From Sphingobacterium nematocida (lineage in GTDB: Bacteria; Bacteroidota; Bacteroidia; Sphingobacteriales; Sphingobacteriaceae): 64,000 nucleotides of DNA. Below, piece after piece: positions 1 through 6,583 of the stretch; the stretch's first letter is position 1; each line of letters starts with the position of its first letter. The stretch is from the NCBI RefSeq assembly GCF_900168125.1, contig NZ_FUZF01000008.1, positions 109,304 to 173,303 of the forward strand, in the 5' to 3' direction. A model generated the notes under the pieces. The model ran no database searches. It saw nothing but the letters and a program-made list of their open reading frames with translations, and was not told where the DNA came from. The position numbers and the translations under genes were made by a program.

Positions 1-947
1 TTATAGTTTCCGTTGAAGTTGACTTTCTTTTGAAAAAACTGATTTTCATAGTTAGCCCCCACCGAGGTACTAAGCGGATTGCCGGTGATCTGGCTGTTCA
101 TACGTAAACTGCCTTCTCGTCCTCCTGTACCGGCTCCCATATTATTGGTGTTTGCTGTGACACCGATGCGCTCCGTACGATTGAATTTGGCCGCGAATAA
201 GTTTGCTGCAAAAAGATCTGCTGTGCCAGCGAGTGCTTCAATATTACCAAAAATCCCGTTCCTAGCTTCTTCTTTAAGAACCGCATTGACCGTAACTTCA
301 CGCACACCATCATCTATTCCCGTTAGTTCGGCCTCTTTGGATTTTCTTTCGTATACCTGTACCTTATCCACTGCATCCGCACGGATGTTTCGAATAGCAA
401 TCTTCGGATCATAACCAAAAAATTCTTCGCCATCGATTAGAACTTTTGATACCGACTTGCCGTTTGCGGTTATTTTTCCGTCTCCTGAAACAGAAAGTCC
501 GGGCAGGCGACGCAGTAAGTCTTCTAATTTTGCATTTTTTTCAGTTTCGAAACTTCCAGCATCATATTCTAAGGTATCTCCTTTGATTCGTATGGGTAGA
601 CGTTGCTGAATCACGACCTCCTCAATAAGATTCGCCTGCGAGCTTAATGCTATAGGAGGTAGCGAGGTTTGGTTGTCTAGTTTGACTTTTCTAGAAATTA
701 GCTCAAATTTTGGATAGGATACAATAAGTGTATATGTAGAATCTGCTAATTTGTTAAACAAGAACTTGCCATCTTCATCCGCTCTTGTAAAGTATCTCAT
801 GATAGAGTCTTGGTCCAGTAAGACGATAGAAGCATTTGTTAGAGGCTTGTTGTCTGATTTGTCGATGATTTTACCAGACAAGGTGTGCTGGCCATAAACA
901 TGGTTTGTGGCGATAAGAATAAGCAGACTAAATATAAATATTTTCAT
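1..947 (-). CDS. TonB-dependent outer-membrane receptor, C-terminus beyond the window
   Basis: I read this frame on the minus strand from an ATG at 947; it stays open to base 1, so about 315 N-terminal residues are present and most of the beta-barrel is missing. A signal peptide (MKIFIFSLLILIATNHVYGQ) is followed by a carboxypeptidase-regulatory-like beta-sandwich (about residues 21-105). Next comes a plug-like region with GEEFFGYDP near residue 172 and TGIDDG near 210, both typical of Bacteroidota receptors in the outer-membrane beta-barrel family (PF14905-like). The family usually works in the outer membrane, in uptake or as a structural barrel. No SusD-like partner is visible, so the substrate is unknown. 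A -7 promoter element lies just upstream. Confidence 0.85.
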   Translation of the reverse strand, partial: MKIFIFSLLILIATNHVYGQHTLSGKIIDKSDNKPLTNASIVLLDQDSIMRYFTRADEDGKFLFNKLADSTYTLIVSYPKFELISRKVKLDNQTSLPPIALSSQANLIEEVVIQQRLPIRIKGDTLEYDAGSFETEKNAKLEDLLRRLPGLSVSGDGKITANGKSVSKVLIDGEEFFGYDPKIAIRNIRADAVDKVQVYERKSKEAELTGIDDGVREVTVNAVLKEEARNGIFGNIEALAGTADLFAANLFAAKFNRTERIGVTANTNNMGAGTGGREGSLRMNSQITGNPLSTSVGANYENQFFQKKVNFNGNY

Positions 948-968
948 TTAATTGGTTTAAACACGTCT

Positions 969-976
969 CAAAGATA
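969..976 (-). promoter_or_regulatory. -7 promoter element of the TonB receptor gene
   Basis: On the minus strand this reads TATCTTTG, an exact match to the Bacteroidota -7 consensus TAnnTTTG. It sits about 22 bases upstream of the receptor ATG at 947. I see no well-placed -33 TTG, so only the -7 half is supported. Confidence 0.5.
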
Positions 977-1126
977 GAGTGAACATTTATTAAATAATGT
1001 TAAATGCTTTGCAACATTTTGATGACTGTTTTGTTGGCGGATATAACTATTTTTGTGTTTACGATAGGATGTTCCATCCGAATTGAATGAGACACGTCAA
1101 TAGTCTTGAAAGAAGCAAATTATAAT

Positions 1127-1357
1127 ATGAAATATTCATGTAGTATAGACTGCAGACGCACCGGTGACCGCGAAGTAGCATGCACTCCGTTGGTAGTAAA
1201 TATGTGCATTATAAAAGATGAATTTTTCATTCCGACCAGTCGGAACAAGTCAATGACAATTAAAGAACAAACCGAGTACAACGAGTTCAATGATACAAAT
1301 GAGAACAAACACTCAACAATAACTATATACAGGTAAAAGACAACTTATACACATATG
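1127..1357 (+). repeat. Hairpin repeat, copy A, ending at the start codon of the thioredoxin-like gene
   Basis: This non-coding stretch fills most of the 948-1354 gap; 977-1126 holds nothing I recognise. It opens with ATGAAATATTCATGTAGTA (1127-1145), which matches copy B at 6292 in 18 of 19 bases. The arm ATGAAATATTC (1127-1137) can pair with GAATTTTTCAT (1220-1230) at 10 of 11 positions. A small hairpin TTCCGAC/GTCGGAA (1230-1245) and CGGAACAAG follow, again as in copy B. The 3' end, CTTATACACATATG, matches the end of copies B and C and runs into the start codon at 1355. A 76-codon reading frame crosses it, but copies A and B differ by one base inside the conserved 3' block, which argues against a protein. 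Confidence 0.6.
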
Positions 1358-1915
1358 AAATTTGAAGCATATTTAAATTATTTTGAAGAAGTGTTAGCTA
1401 ATCCGTCTGCATATCCAACTTATGCCGATCCTGAATACTTTAATTATACAAAACTGAATTGGTCGCGGATGAATCGGTGGCTTAAGCGGTTTGAAGCGAA
1501 TAAAGAGACGAAGGATTTCTTTTTAGAGCTGAGTGAAAAGCAGACTTGGATTTTAATTACAGAACCTTGGTGTGGGGATGCGGCACATTCTGTGCCCCAG
1601 ATTCATGAATTAGTTAAAGATAATCCAAATATTGTTTTAGATATACAGTTACGAGATACGGAGCCTTTTTTGATTAATCAGTATCTTACTGATGGAGGTA
1701 AGTCCATCCCAAAGTTAATTATTCGAAATGAATCTGGTGCAGATATAGCTACTTGGGGACCACGACCTGCGGTGTTACAGCAGCTTTTCGTGAAAATGAA
1801 AGAAGAGGAAAAGTCCTTTGAGGAGATAAAGGAATATTTTCAAAAGTGGTATAACGAAGATAAGGGAATTGAACTCCAAAAGGAGTTAATGGAACTGTTG
1901 ACAGTTCGGGTTTAG
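1355..1915 (+). CDS. Thioredoxin-like family protein with a single-cysteine WCGD motif
   Basis: 186 residues, cytoplasmic (no signal peptide). It matches the Bacteroidota/Firmicutes thioredoxin-like family often called Thioredoxin_9. The central beta-strand WILITEPWCGDA (about 65-76) places W72-C73-G74-D75 where classical thioredoxins have WCGPC. The second cysteine is Asp, so a CxxC dithiol mechanism is not possible. A cis-proline-type loop, SIPKLII, lies near residue 120, followed by a charged helical C-terminus. The family's role is not settled; mono-thiol chemistry or a scaffold role is inference. The MmcQ/YjbR gene follows 17 bases later and may be cotranscribed. The upstream region is hairpin repeat A, whose last bases form the context of this start codon. 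Confidence 0.8.
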   Translation: MKFEAYLNYFEEVLANPSAYPTYADPEYFNYTKLNWSRMNRWLKRFEANKETKDFFLELSEKQTWILITEPWCGDAAHSVPQIHELVKDNPNIVLDIQLRDTEPFLINQYLTDGGKSIPKLIIRNESGADIATWGPRPAVLQQLFVKMKEEEKSFEEIKEYFQKWYNEDKGIELQKELMELLTVRV

Positions 1916-1932
1916 GTTCAAACGATTCTATT

Positions 1933-2292
1933 ATGAACATTGAAGAATTACGTGAATATTGTATAATGCAAAAATCTGTCTCTGAAGAATTGCCTTTCGG
2001 CCCAGATACGCTAGTATTCAAGGTTGCTGGCAAAGTGTTTCTGTTAGTAGGACTTGATCAGGTAGACCAATTGAGTTTTAATGTAAAGTGTGACCCTGAG
2101 TATGCGGTCGAACTTCGTGAGAAATATGAACAAACCGTTCTGCCAGGATATCATATGAATAAAAAACACTGGAATACAGTTTTTGCAAATAGAGAATTGG
2201 CTGATGATATTCTATTTAAATTGATAGATCACAGTTATGATCTTATCGTTAAAGCTCTTCCAAAGCGCTTACGTGAAGAGATTGAGTCTTGA
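1933..2292 (+). CDS. MmcQ/YjbR family protein
   Basis: 119 residues, the usual length of the YjbR/CyaY-like fold family. Diagnostic segments include an N-terminal helix IEELREYCIMQKSVSEELPFG, then VFKVAGKVFLLV, and the HMNKKHWNTVF segment (about 74-84) conserved in MmcQ/YjbR proteins. The C-terminus is a helix ending in LPKRLREEIES. The family has a double-wing DNA-binding-like fold but no established reaction. It lies directly downstream of the thioredoxin-like gene on the same strand and probably shares its transcript. The family call is secure; the biochemical role is unknown. Confidence 0.85.
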   Translation: MNIEELREYCIMQKSVSEELPFGPDTLVFKVAGKVFLLVGLDQVDQLSFNVKCDPEYAVELREKYEQTVLPGYHMNKKHWNTVFANRELADDILFKLIDHSYDLIVKALPKRLREEIES

Positions 2293-2393
2293 TATATCAG
2301 ACCAACTTCATGTGTTGAGTATGTCTTGATTTGTAAATTGTTTGTGCTTTTTACGCTTCGGAGATAAAACAGGTATATATGCAAGAGTTGTAC

Positions 2394-2401
2394 TATCTTT
2401 G
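2394..2401 (+). promoter_or_regulatory. -7 promoter element before the PCMD lipoprotein
   Basis: TATCTTTG followed by C, an exact Bacteroidota -7 match, 57 bases before the lipoprotein ATG at 2459. No convincing -33 TTG at normal spacing. Confidence 0.5.
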
Positions 2402-2458
2402 CGGTCTTAAATGGACAGAATTCCATTTCTATGGCAATATTTTAAACATCATTAGTCT

Positions 2459-3585
2459 ATGAAACATAAATTTACAATACTATTAACTCTTTTAGTGACG
2501 CTGCTACTGAGTAGCTGTATAAAAGATGAACCGCTCAATATGGAGGCCGATATTGTTGCTGTCAATATCGAAGAAGGTACATTCTTGACAGAACCCCTGA
2601 TTACGAACAACGCAATATTTATGTGAAACCGGGGTTATATGATTTAAAGAAATATAAACTGGACATTGAGGTCACTCCTGGAGCTACTATTACGCCTTTG
2701 TCTGGCTCTGAACAAGATTTTTCTGGTAAGGTTGAATACACTGTTACGTCGGAGGACGGTCAGTTTCAGAAAAAATATAAGGTATCCATCATTGAAACTT
2801 CAACTAGCTCTGTTCCGACATTTTTTGGTTTTGAAAACTTCCATATTGACGAAGAAAACAAGTATACATCCTTTTATGATGTGGTCAATGGACAGCAGTT
2901 TGATAATTGGTCGTCTGGTAATCTTGGTTTTTCGTTGACGTTATCATTTGATCCCACAGCAACGAAGGCTCCGGAGGCATATCCGACGTTATTTACTAAA
3001 AATAAGCTTAGTGGAGAATATGCGGTAGAGATGGAAACTAAATTAACAGGTTCTTTTGGTGCTGCTTTCAAAAAACCCATTGCTGCAGGTAATCTTTTTC
3101 TTGGGTCATTTGATACAGGCCCAATGTTGAGTGATCCGCTTAAGGCAACTCGCTTTGGACTACCATTCAATAAGATACCGTTAGCGCTGGAAGGCTACTA
3201 TAAGTATACAGCGGGAGCACAGGTGACAGACAAGGACCTAAAACCTGTAAACATGCCTGATTCTTGTGATATCTACGCTGTTTTCTATAATCGGGAAGAG
3301 TTGATGGCTTCTACTAAGAAAAGCTATCTTGACGGTACAAATGTGTTGAACCATCTTAGTGTAGTGGCTGTTGCAAGATTGGGAAATGGCAGTACAACGA
3401 AGGTAGGAGAGTTTGTCAAGTTCAACATTCCATTCAATTACATAAAGCAATTTAATGATGAAGACGTGGCTAATCTTGGATACAATATCGCGATTGTAAT
3501 GTCTTCTAGTAAATATGGCGATAGTTTTAAAGGAGCTGTTGGTAGTAAACTAATTGTTGATGATTTAAAAATAATAACAAAATAA
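2459..3585 (+). pseudogene. PCMD-domain lipoprotein split by a frameshift near 2617-2623
   Basis: The frame starting at ATG 2459 encodes a lipoprotein signal peptide with lipobox LLSSC, then IKDEPLNMEADIV, the usual opening of Bacteroidota PCMD (putative carbohydrate metabolism domain) surface lipoproteins. It runs to AIFM and stops at TGA 2624-2626. The body continues in another frame from GTG 2623 (320 residues: VKPGLYDLKKYKL, DIEVTPGATITPLSG, and a C-terminal PCMD beta-sandwich ending VGSKLIVDDLKIITK). The two halves join in register if one base is restored in the ATATTTATG run, so this is a 1-base deletion or a read error. The open downstream frame could start at GTG but would lack export. 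The next gene overlaps its stop codon (TAATG), so the pair was coupled. Confidence 0.75.
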
Positions 3586-4352
3586 TGAAGTTGAAATATT
3601 ATATATCCGCGATACTCCTTTTTGTAGGATCCTTTTATTTAAAAGCAAAAGAATCAGAGCCAATAGACAGCGTCTTCAGTAAAATAGGTTTTACAGCAAC
3701 ATTGGGAACTAAGATTGGAGGGTCTACTCCGGTATCATTGCCTGCAGAGATTCGTAAAATTAGGGGATATCAACCCGCTTACCCATTCTTTGTAGGGGTA
3801 AAAGCTTATTATCCTATCAATCGAACATGGGGGATGTCATTAGGGCTTACATTTGAAGGTAAAGGAATGAATACAGAGGCTACCGTAAAGGGGTATAAAA
3901 CGACATTCAACGCTAGCGACGATCCGTCCCAAAATATAAAAGGTTATTATACTGGTGATATCACTACAAAAGTTCAAAACCTTTATCTTTCCATTCCAAT
4001 ACAAGCGACTTATCAGCTTTCTGAACGATGGAATTTGCAAGCAGGACCCTATGTGGCATTTGCTGTTAAGAAAAAATTCTTTGGAGAGGCTACAAATGGA
4101 TATATGCGCAACATAGATCCGACGGGTGATAAGATTGATGTTGATTTTGCGGAGTACGATTTTGCTAAGAGTGTTCGTTCCATTGACGTAGGGATGAGTC
4201 TAGGAGCCAATTATAGTTTTTCAAAACGTTGTTTTGTACTGGGACAATTTGATTACGGATTTAATAATATTATGAAAACGGGCTTTGAGAGCATCAGCTT
4301 TGGGCTGCATAACATTTTCATGAACGTAGGTATAGGCTATAAGTTAAGATAA
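3585..4352 (+). CDS. PorT-like outer-membrane beta-barrel protein
   Basis: 255 residues. The N-terminal MKLKYYISAILLFVGSFYLKA is a signal peptide. The rest alternates aromatic strands and turns and closes with GIGYKLR, a typical barrel C-terminus. Segments such as GFTATLGTKIGGSTP, LGLTFEGKGMNTE and SIPIQATYQLSERWNLQAGPY match the Bacteroidota PorT/OprF-like barrel family (PF13568-like). The start codon overlaps the PCMD stop (TAATG), which implies translational coupling. The PCMD-plus-barrel arrangement is common in this phylum and suggests a cell-surface complex, possibly for glycan or surface-component binding, but no substrate can be read from the sequence. Confidence 0.75.
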   Translation: MKLKYYISAILLFVGSFYLKAKESEPIDSVFSKIGFTATLGTKIGGSTPVSLPAEIRKIRGYQPAYPFFVGVKAYYPINRTWGMSLGLTFEGKGMNTEATVKGYKTTFNASDDPSQNIKGYYTGDITTKVQNLYLSIPIQATYQLSERWNLQAGPYVAFAVKKKFFGEATNGYMRNIDPTGDKIDVDFAEYDFAKSVRSIDVGMSLGANYSFSKRCFVLGQFDYGFNNIMKTGFESISFGLHNIFMNVGIGYKLR

Positions 4353-4370
4353 GATTATAGTGTTTTTAGC

Positions 4371-4403
4371 AAAAAGGTGAATCTATTTAGATTCACCTTT
4401 TTT
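4371..4403. terminator. Bidirectional intrinsic terminator
   Basis: Perfect stem AAAAAGGTGAATCTA / TAGATTCACCTTTTT with a 2-base centre. It lies between two convergent genes and has an A-run on one side and a T-run on the other, so it can serve both strands. Confidence 0.9.
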
Positions 4404-4427
4404 AATTGAACGAAACTTGTAATTAAT

Positions 4428-5390
4428 CTACATCTTTAAGCCAATTTCTCTTAAACGTTCGTCTAGATATTGTCCAGCAGTGTAATCTTCATATACCTTT
4501 GGATGATCTTTATCAATGCATGAGTCCAGACTAGCTAAGTTCATTTGAGATTTCGGATGTAAAAAGAAAGGAACCGAATAGCGTGAAGTCTTCATCAGTT
4601 CTATTGTAGGGTTAACCACCCTGTGAGTCGTAGATTTCAGCTTGTTATTTGTCAATCTTTGTAACATATCGCCTACGTTGACAACGATATCTTCGCCTTT
4701 AGCTTTAATAGGGTACCAATCACCGTCCTTTGTCAATACTTCCAACCCATCAGCGGAGGCGCCAATAAGCAACGTGATCAAGTTAATGTCTTCATGTGCA
4801 CCAGCACGTACAGCATCAGGAGATAGGTTTTCAGGATTGTTGATCGGAAAGTAATGAATAGCTCTTAAGATGGAATTTCCATTAATAACGTATTCTTCAA
4901 AGTAATTCTCATCTAGTTCCAAATAGGTCGCTATCGCCTTCAGTAAATTGCGACCGGCATTCTCTAGTTTTTTATAAATTTCTCCCGTTACAATATCGAA
5001 ACGAGGAAGTTCTTGTACTGTAGGGTTATCTGGAAAATCTGATTTAGAGTAATCTTCCCCTACGATAGTCTGTCCACGCTGCCAAAATTCTTTCAAGTCA
5101 GGAGTTGTTGAGTCTTTAGCTTTCTCTTTTCCTTTTGTTGTATATCCACGTTGGCCAGCAAGTTCGGGAAACTCATATTTGTCTTTAATCTCTTGTGGTA
5201 ATTCAAAGAAGGCCTTTACTGTCTCATATAACTCGGATATTAATTTATCACTCAATCCATGATTTGCGATGGTAACAAATCCAGTCTCATTGAATGCCTT
5301 ACCAATATCCTTCACAAACTGTGTGCGTTGTTCGGTGCTACCATCTGTGTAGTGGAGTAGGTCCAGTCGAGGTATGTTTACTAATGCCAT
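4428..5390 (-). CDS. 2-oxoglutarate/Fe(II) oxygenase, isopenicillin N synthase-like family
   Basis: 320 residues, cytoplasmic. It has the N-terminal DIOX_N domain (about 1-125, with FNETGFVTIANHG) and the C-terminal 2OG-FeII_Oxy domain. Visible iron ligands are H199 and D201 (AHEDINLITLL) and H256 (THRVVNP). R270-Y271-S272 matches the RxS motif that binds 2-oxoglutarate. Such enzymes hydroxylate or cyclise small molecules; in Bacteroidota this single-gene version sits in the core genome and has no assigned substrate. It has its own transcription unit, ends at a bidirectional terminator, and faces the MarR gene divergently across a 375-base gap. Family confident, substrate unknown. Confidence 0.85.
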   Translation of the reverse strand: MALVNIPRLDLLHYTDGSTEQRTQFVKDIGKAFNETGFVTIANHGLSDKLISELYETVKAFFELPQEIKDKYEFPELAGQRGYTTKGKEKAKDSTTPDLKEFWQRGQTIVGEDYSKSDFPDNPTVQELPRFDIVTGEIYKKLENAGRNLLKAIATYLELDENYFEEYVINGNSILRAIHYFPINNPENLSPDAVRAGAHEDINLITLLIGASADGLEVLTKDGDWYPIKAKGEDIVVNVGDMLQRLTNNKLKSTTHRVVNPTIELMKTSRYSVPFFLHPKSQMNLASLDSCIDKDHPKVYEDYTAGQYLDERLREIGLKM

Positions 5391-5590
5391 ATTAATGTGT
5401 TATTAAAACTAATACAAACCTAAATAAAACTTTCAGGATTCCACCCAACCACCTACAAAAATGAACAGAACTCGAGTGTATCGAGAGAGTTCTTGAATAC
5501 CAACGTAAAGAACATCATTATGAAAAAAACTTGACGGTCTTTAAGGGTAGTCGTTTGTGCAAAAATGCGCGATGCATAAGGAGGTGTATT

Positions 5591-5653
5591 ATGAATCGAT
5601 GTAGGCTTGTGTACAGAATCGTAGATTGTTTGTTGCTGACTGCCAGTATTTAG
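5591..5653 (+). CDS. Possible 20-codon small ORF with canonical ribosome-binding site
   Basis: ATG at 5591 is preceded by AAGGAGG with a spacing of about 7 bases, an unusually classical site for Bacteroidota. The peptide starts MNRCRLVYRIV and ends LLLTASI; it is basic then hydrophobic. Its stop codon lies in the repeat at 5645-5665. It could be a leader or small membrane peptide, but a chance ORF is at least as likely, and nothing here resembles a family I know. Confidence 0.15.
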   Translation: MNRCRLVYRIVDCLLLTASI

Positions 5654-5665
5654 TGTTTAGATGTA
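5645..5665 (+). repeat. Solo copy of the four-helix-bundle flanking repeat
   Basis: AGTATTTAGTGTTTAGATGTA resembles the left flanking repeat of the decayed gene at 9044 (AGTATTTGG..., ending TTTAGATGTA, 9017-9044), with its internal spacer shortened. It may be a scar of a lost cassette. Confidence 0.4.
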
Positions 5666-5765
5666 GGGGGGATTAAAAATTTGCATAAGTATTTGGATTA
5701 TATAACTTAATCTGCTAAATTTGATATGCTTGCATAATAAACTATAATGGTAAGTATGATCAACA

Positions 5766-6221
5766 ATGAGCCAAAATAATACAATTGACTATTTTTTAAA
5801 AGCGGCCTGGCAGACTGTTGCGAACAAATATAATAATATTGCTTCGCAACATGGTTTTACGCAGGCAGCCGGGTATATTTTAATTAATATCCACAAGGAC
5901 GGAACTGCCGTCTCGCAGATCGCAAATTCGACTGGAGTAAAAACTACTTCGCTGTCTCGGGTGTTAAATAACTTGGAGGCTCTTGGTTTTATCTATAGAG
6001 AGGCAAGCACCACAGATAAGCGATCCGTCAAAGTTTATTTAACAGCTTTGGGCGTAGAGAAGCGTAGAGTAGCAAAAAATGTAGTGCGCGGTTTTAATGA
6101 GTATTTGGAATCGGAGCTTTCTGAAAAGGAACGTCTACAATTGATTAAAATGTTGGCCAAGGTGAATGATCTGGCAAATGATTACGAACCGGAATCAATG
6201 GAGATGGTGGAGACAAAATAG
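5766..6221 (+). CDS. MarR family transcriptional regulator
   Basis: 151 residues with the winged-helix MarR layout. An N-terminal dimer helix (FLKAAWQTVANKYN) precedes the helix-turn-helix (GTAVSQIANSTGVKTTSLSRVLNNLEALGFI, about 45-80). The wing carries the conserved DKRSVKVYLTALG (about 86-98), and two C-terminal dimer helices follow. It is a DNA-binding repressor or activator that normally responds to a small ligand. It lies upstream of the fadN-fadA-fadE operon on the same strand, separated by a repeat block, so control of beta-oxidation in response to an acyl-CoA or fatty acid is a reasonable inference. In Bacillus the comparable operon is controlled by a TetR-type FadR. Confidence 0.85.
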   Translation: MSQNNTIDYFLKAAWQTVANKYNNIASQHGFTQAAGYILINIHKDGTAVSQIANSTGVKTTSLSRVLNNLEALGFIYREASTTDKRSVKVYLTALGVEKRRVAKNVVRGFNEYLESELSEKERLQLIKMLAKVNDLANDYEPESMEMVETK

Positions 6222-6291
6222 GGGGTATTCTATTGTATATCAAGAGAGTACTCATGAGTTATTAGTTACAGAAGGAAAAAAGTATTTACGG

Positions 6292-6424
6292 ATGAAATAT
6301 CCATGTAGTACAGGTTGTACAAACACGGCTGAAAATAACTACATCGCGAGTTTGTTATACTCGGTTTGGATATTCCATCCCGAAATGTCGGAACAAGATA
6401 ATGGCCATTAAAAGACAGATTATT
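6292..6424 (+). repeat. Hairpin repeat, copy B
   Basis: It starts ATGAAATATCCATGTAGTA (18 of 19 bases as in copy A). The arm ATGAAATATCC (6292-6302) pairs with GGATATTCCAT (6368-6378) at 10 of 11 positions. CGAGT/ACTCG and CCGA/TCGG form small internal hairpins, and GTCGGAACAAG is shared with copy A. The 3' end AAAAGACAGATTATTCACATATG parallels copy A's AAAAGACAACTTATACACATATG and leads into the tandem units at 6425. The whole 6222-6583 gap is this repeat family plus about 70 unassigned bases after marR. Confidence 0.6.
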
Positions 6425-6578
6425 CACATATGAAATACTCATGTTTAGCGCTGCACAAACACCCATGAGTATTCCATATGAAAGATAAAAAACAAGTTAT
6501 ACACATATGAAATACTCATGTTTAGCGCCGCACAAACACCCATGAGTATTCCATATGAAAGATAAAAAACAAGTTATA
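6425..6578 (+). repeat. Two tandem 77-base hairpin units (copies C1 and C2) directly before fadN
   Basis: Units 6425-6501 and 6502-6578 differ at one base only. A third CACATATG at 6579-6586 contains the fadN start codon, so the unit boundary coincides with the gene start. Each unit holds the arms CATATGAAATACTCATG and CATGAGTATTCCATATG (6427-6443/6464-6480 and 6504-6520/6541-6557), 16 of 17 complementary, around a 20-base loop. Each unit also contains a 12-codon ORF (MKYSCLALHKHP or MKYSCLAPHKHP, at 6430-6468 and 6507-6545). Its start context is the same as that of fadN in the second unit. Confidence 0.85.
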
Positions 6579-6583
6579 CACAT

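Larger units (their letters stand above)
5391..5765. other. 375-base intergenic gap between the oxygenase and marR
   Basis: The gap lies between divergent genes, so it should hold both promoters. I find no perfect TAnnTTTG at convincing spacing. It contains a 20-codon ORF with a strong Shine-Dalgarno (5591-5653) and a solo copy of the repeat that flanks the four-helix-bundle gene (5645-5665). The last 80 bases before marR are AT-rich. Confidence 0.5.

Noticed and set aside
1106..1336. 76-codon ORF before the thioredoxin-like gene
   Set aside because: It crosses hairpin repeat A. The conserved 3' block of repeats A and B differs by a one-base shift, so the reading frame is not kept, and there is no recognisable domain.
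6166..6411. 81-codon ORF after marR
   Set aside because: It starts inside marR in another frame and runs through repeat B. The similarity MKYPC... to the other copies is explained by shared DNA rather than a conserved protein.
6425..6578. Short direct repeats as a possible CRISPR array
   Set aside because: Two near-identical tandem units with no variable spacers, no leader and no cas genes.
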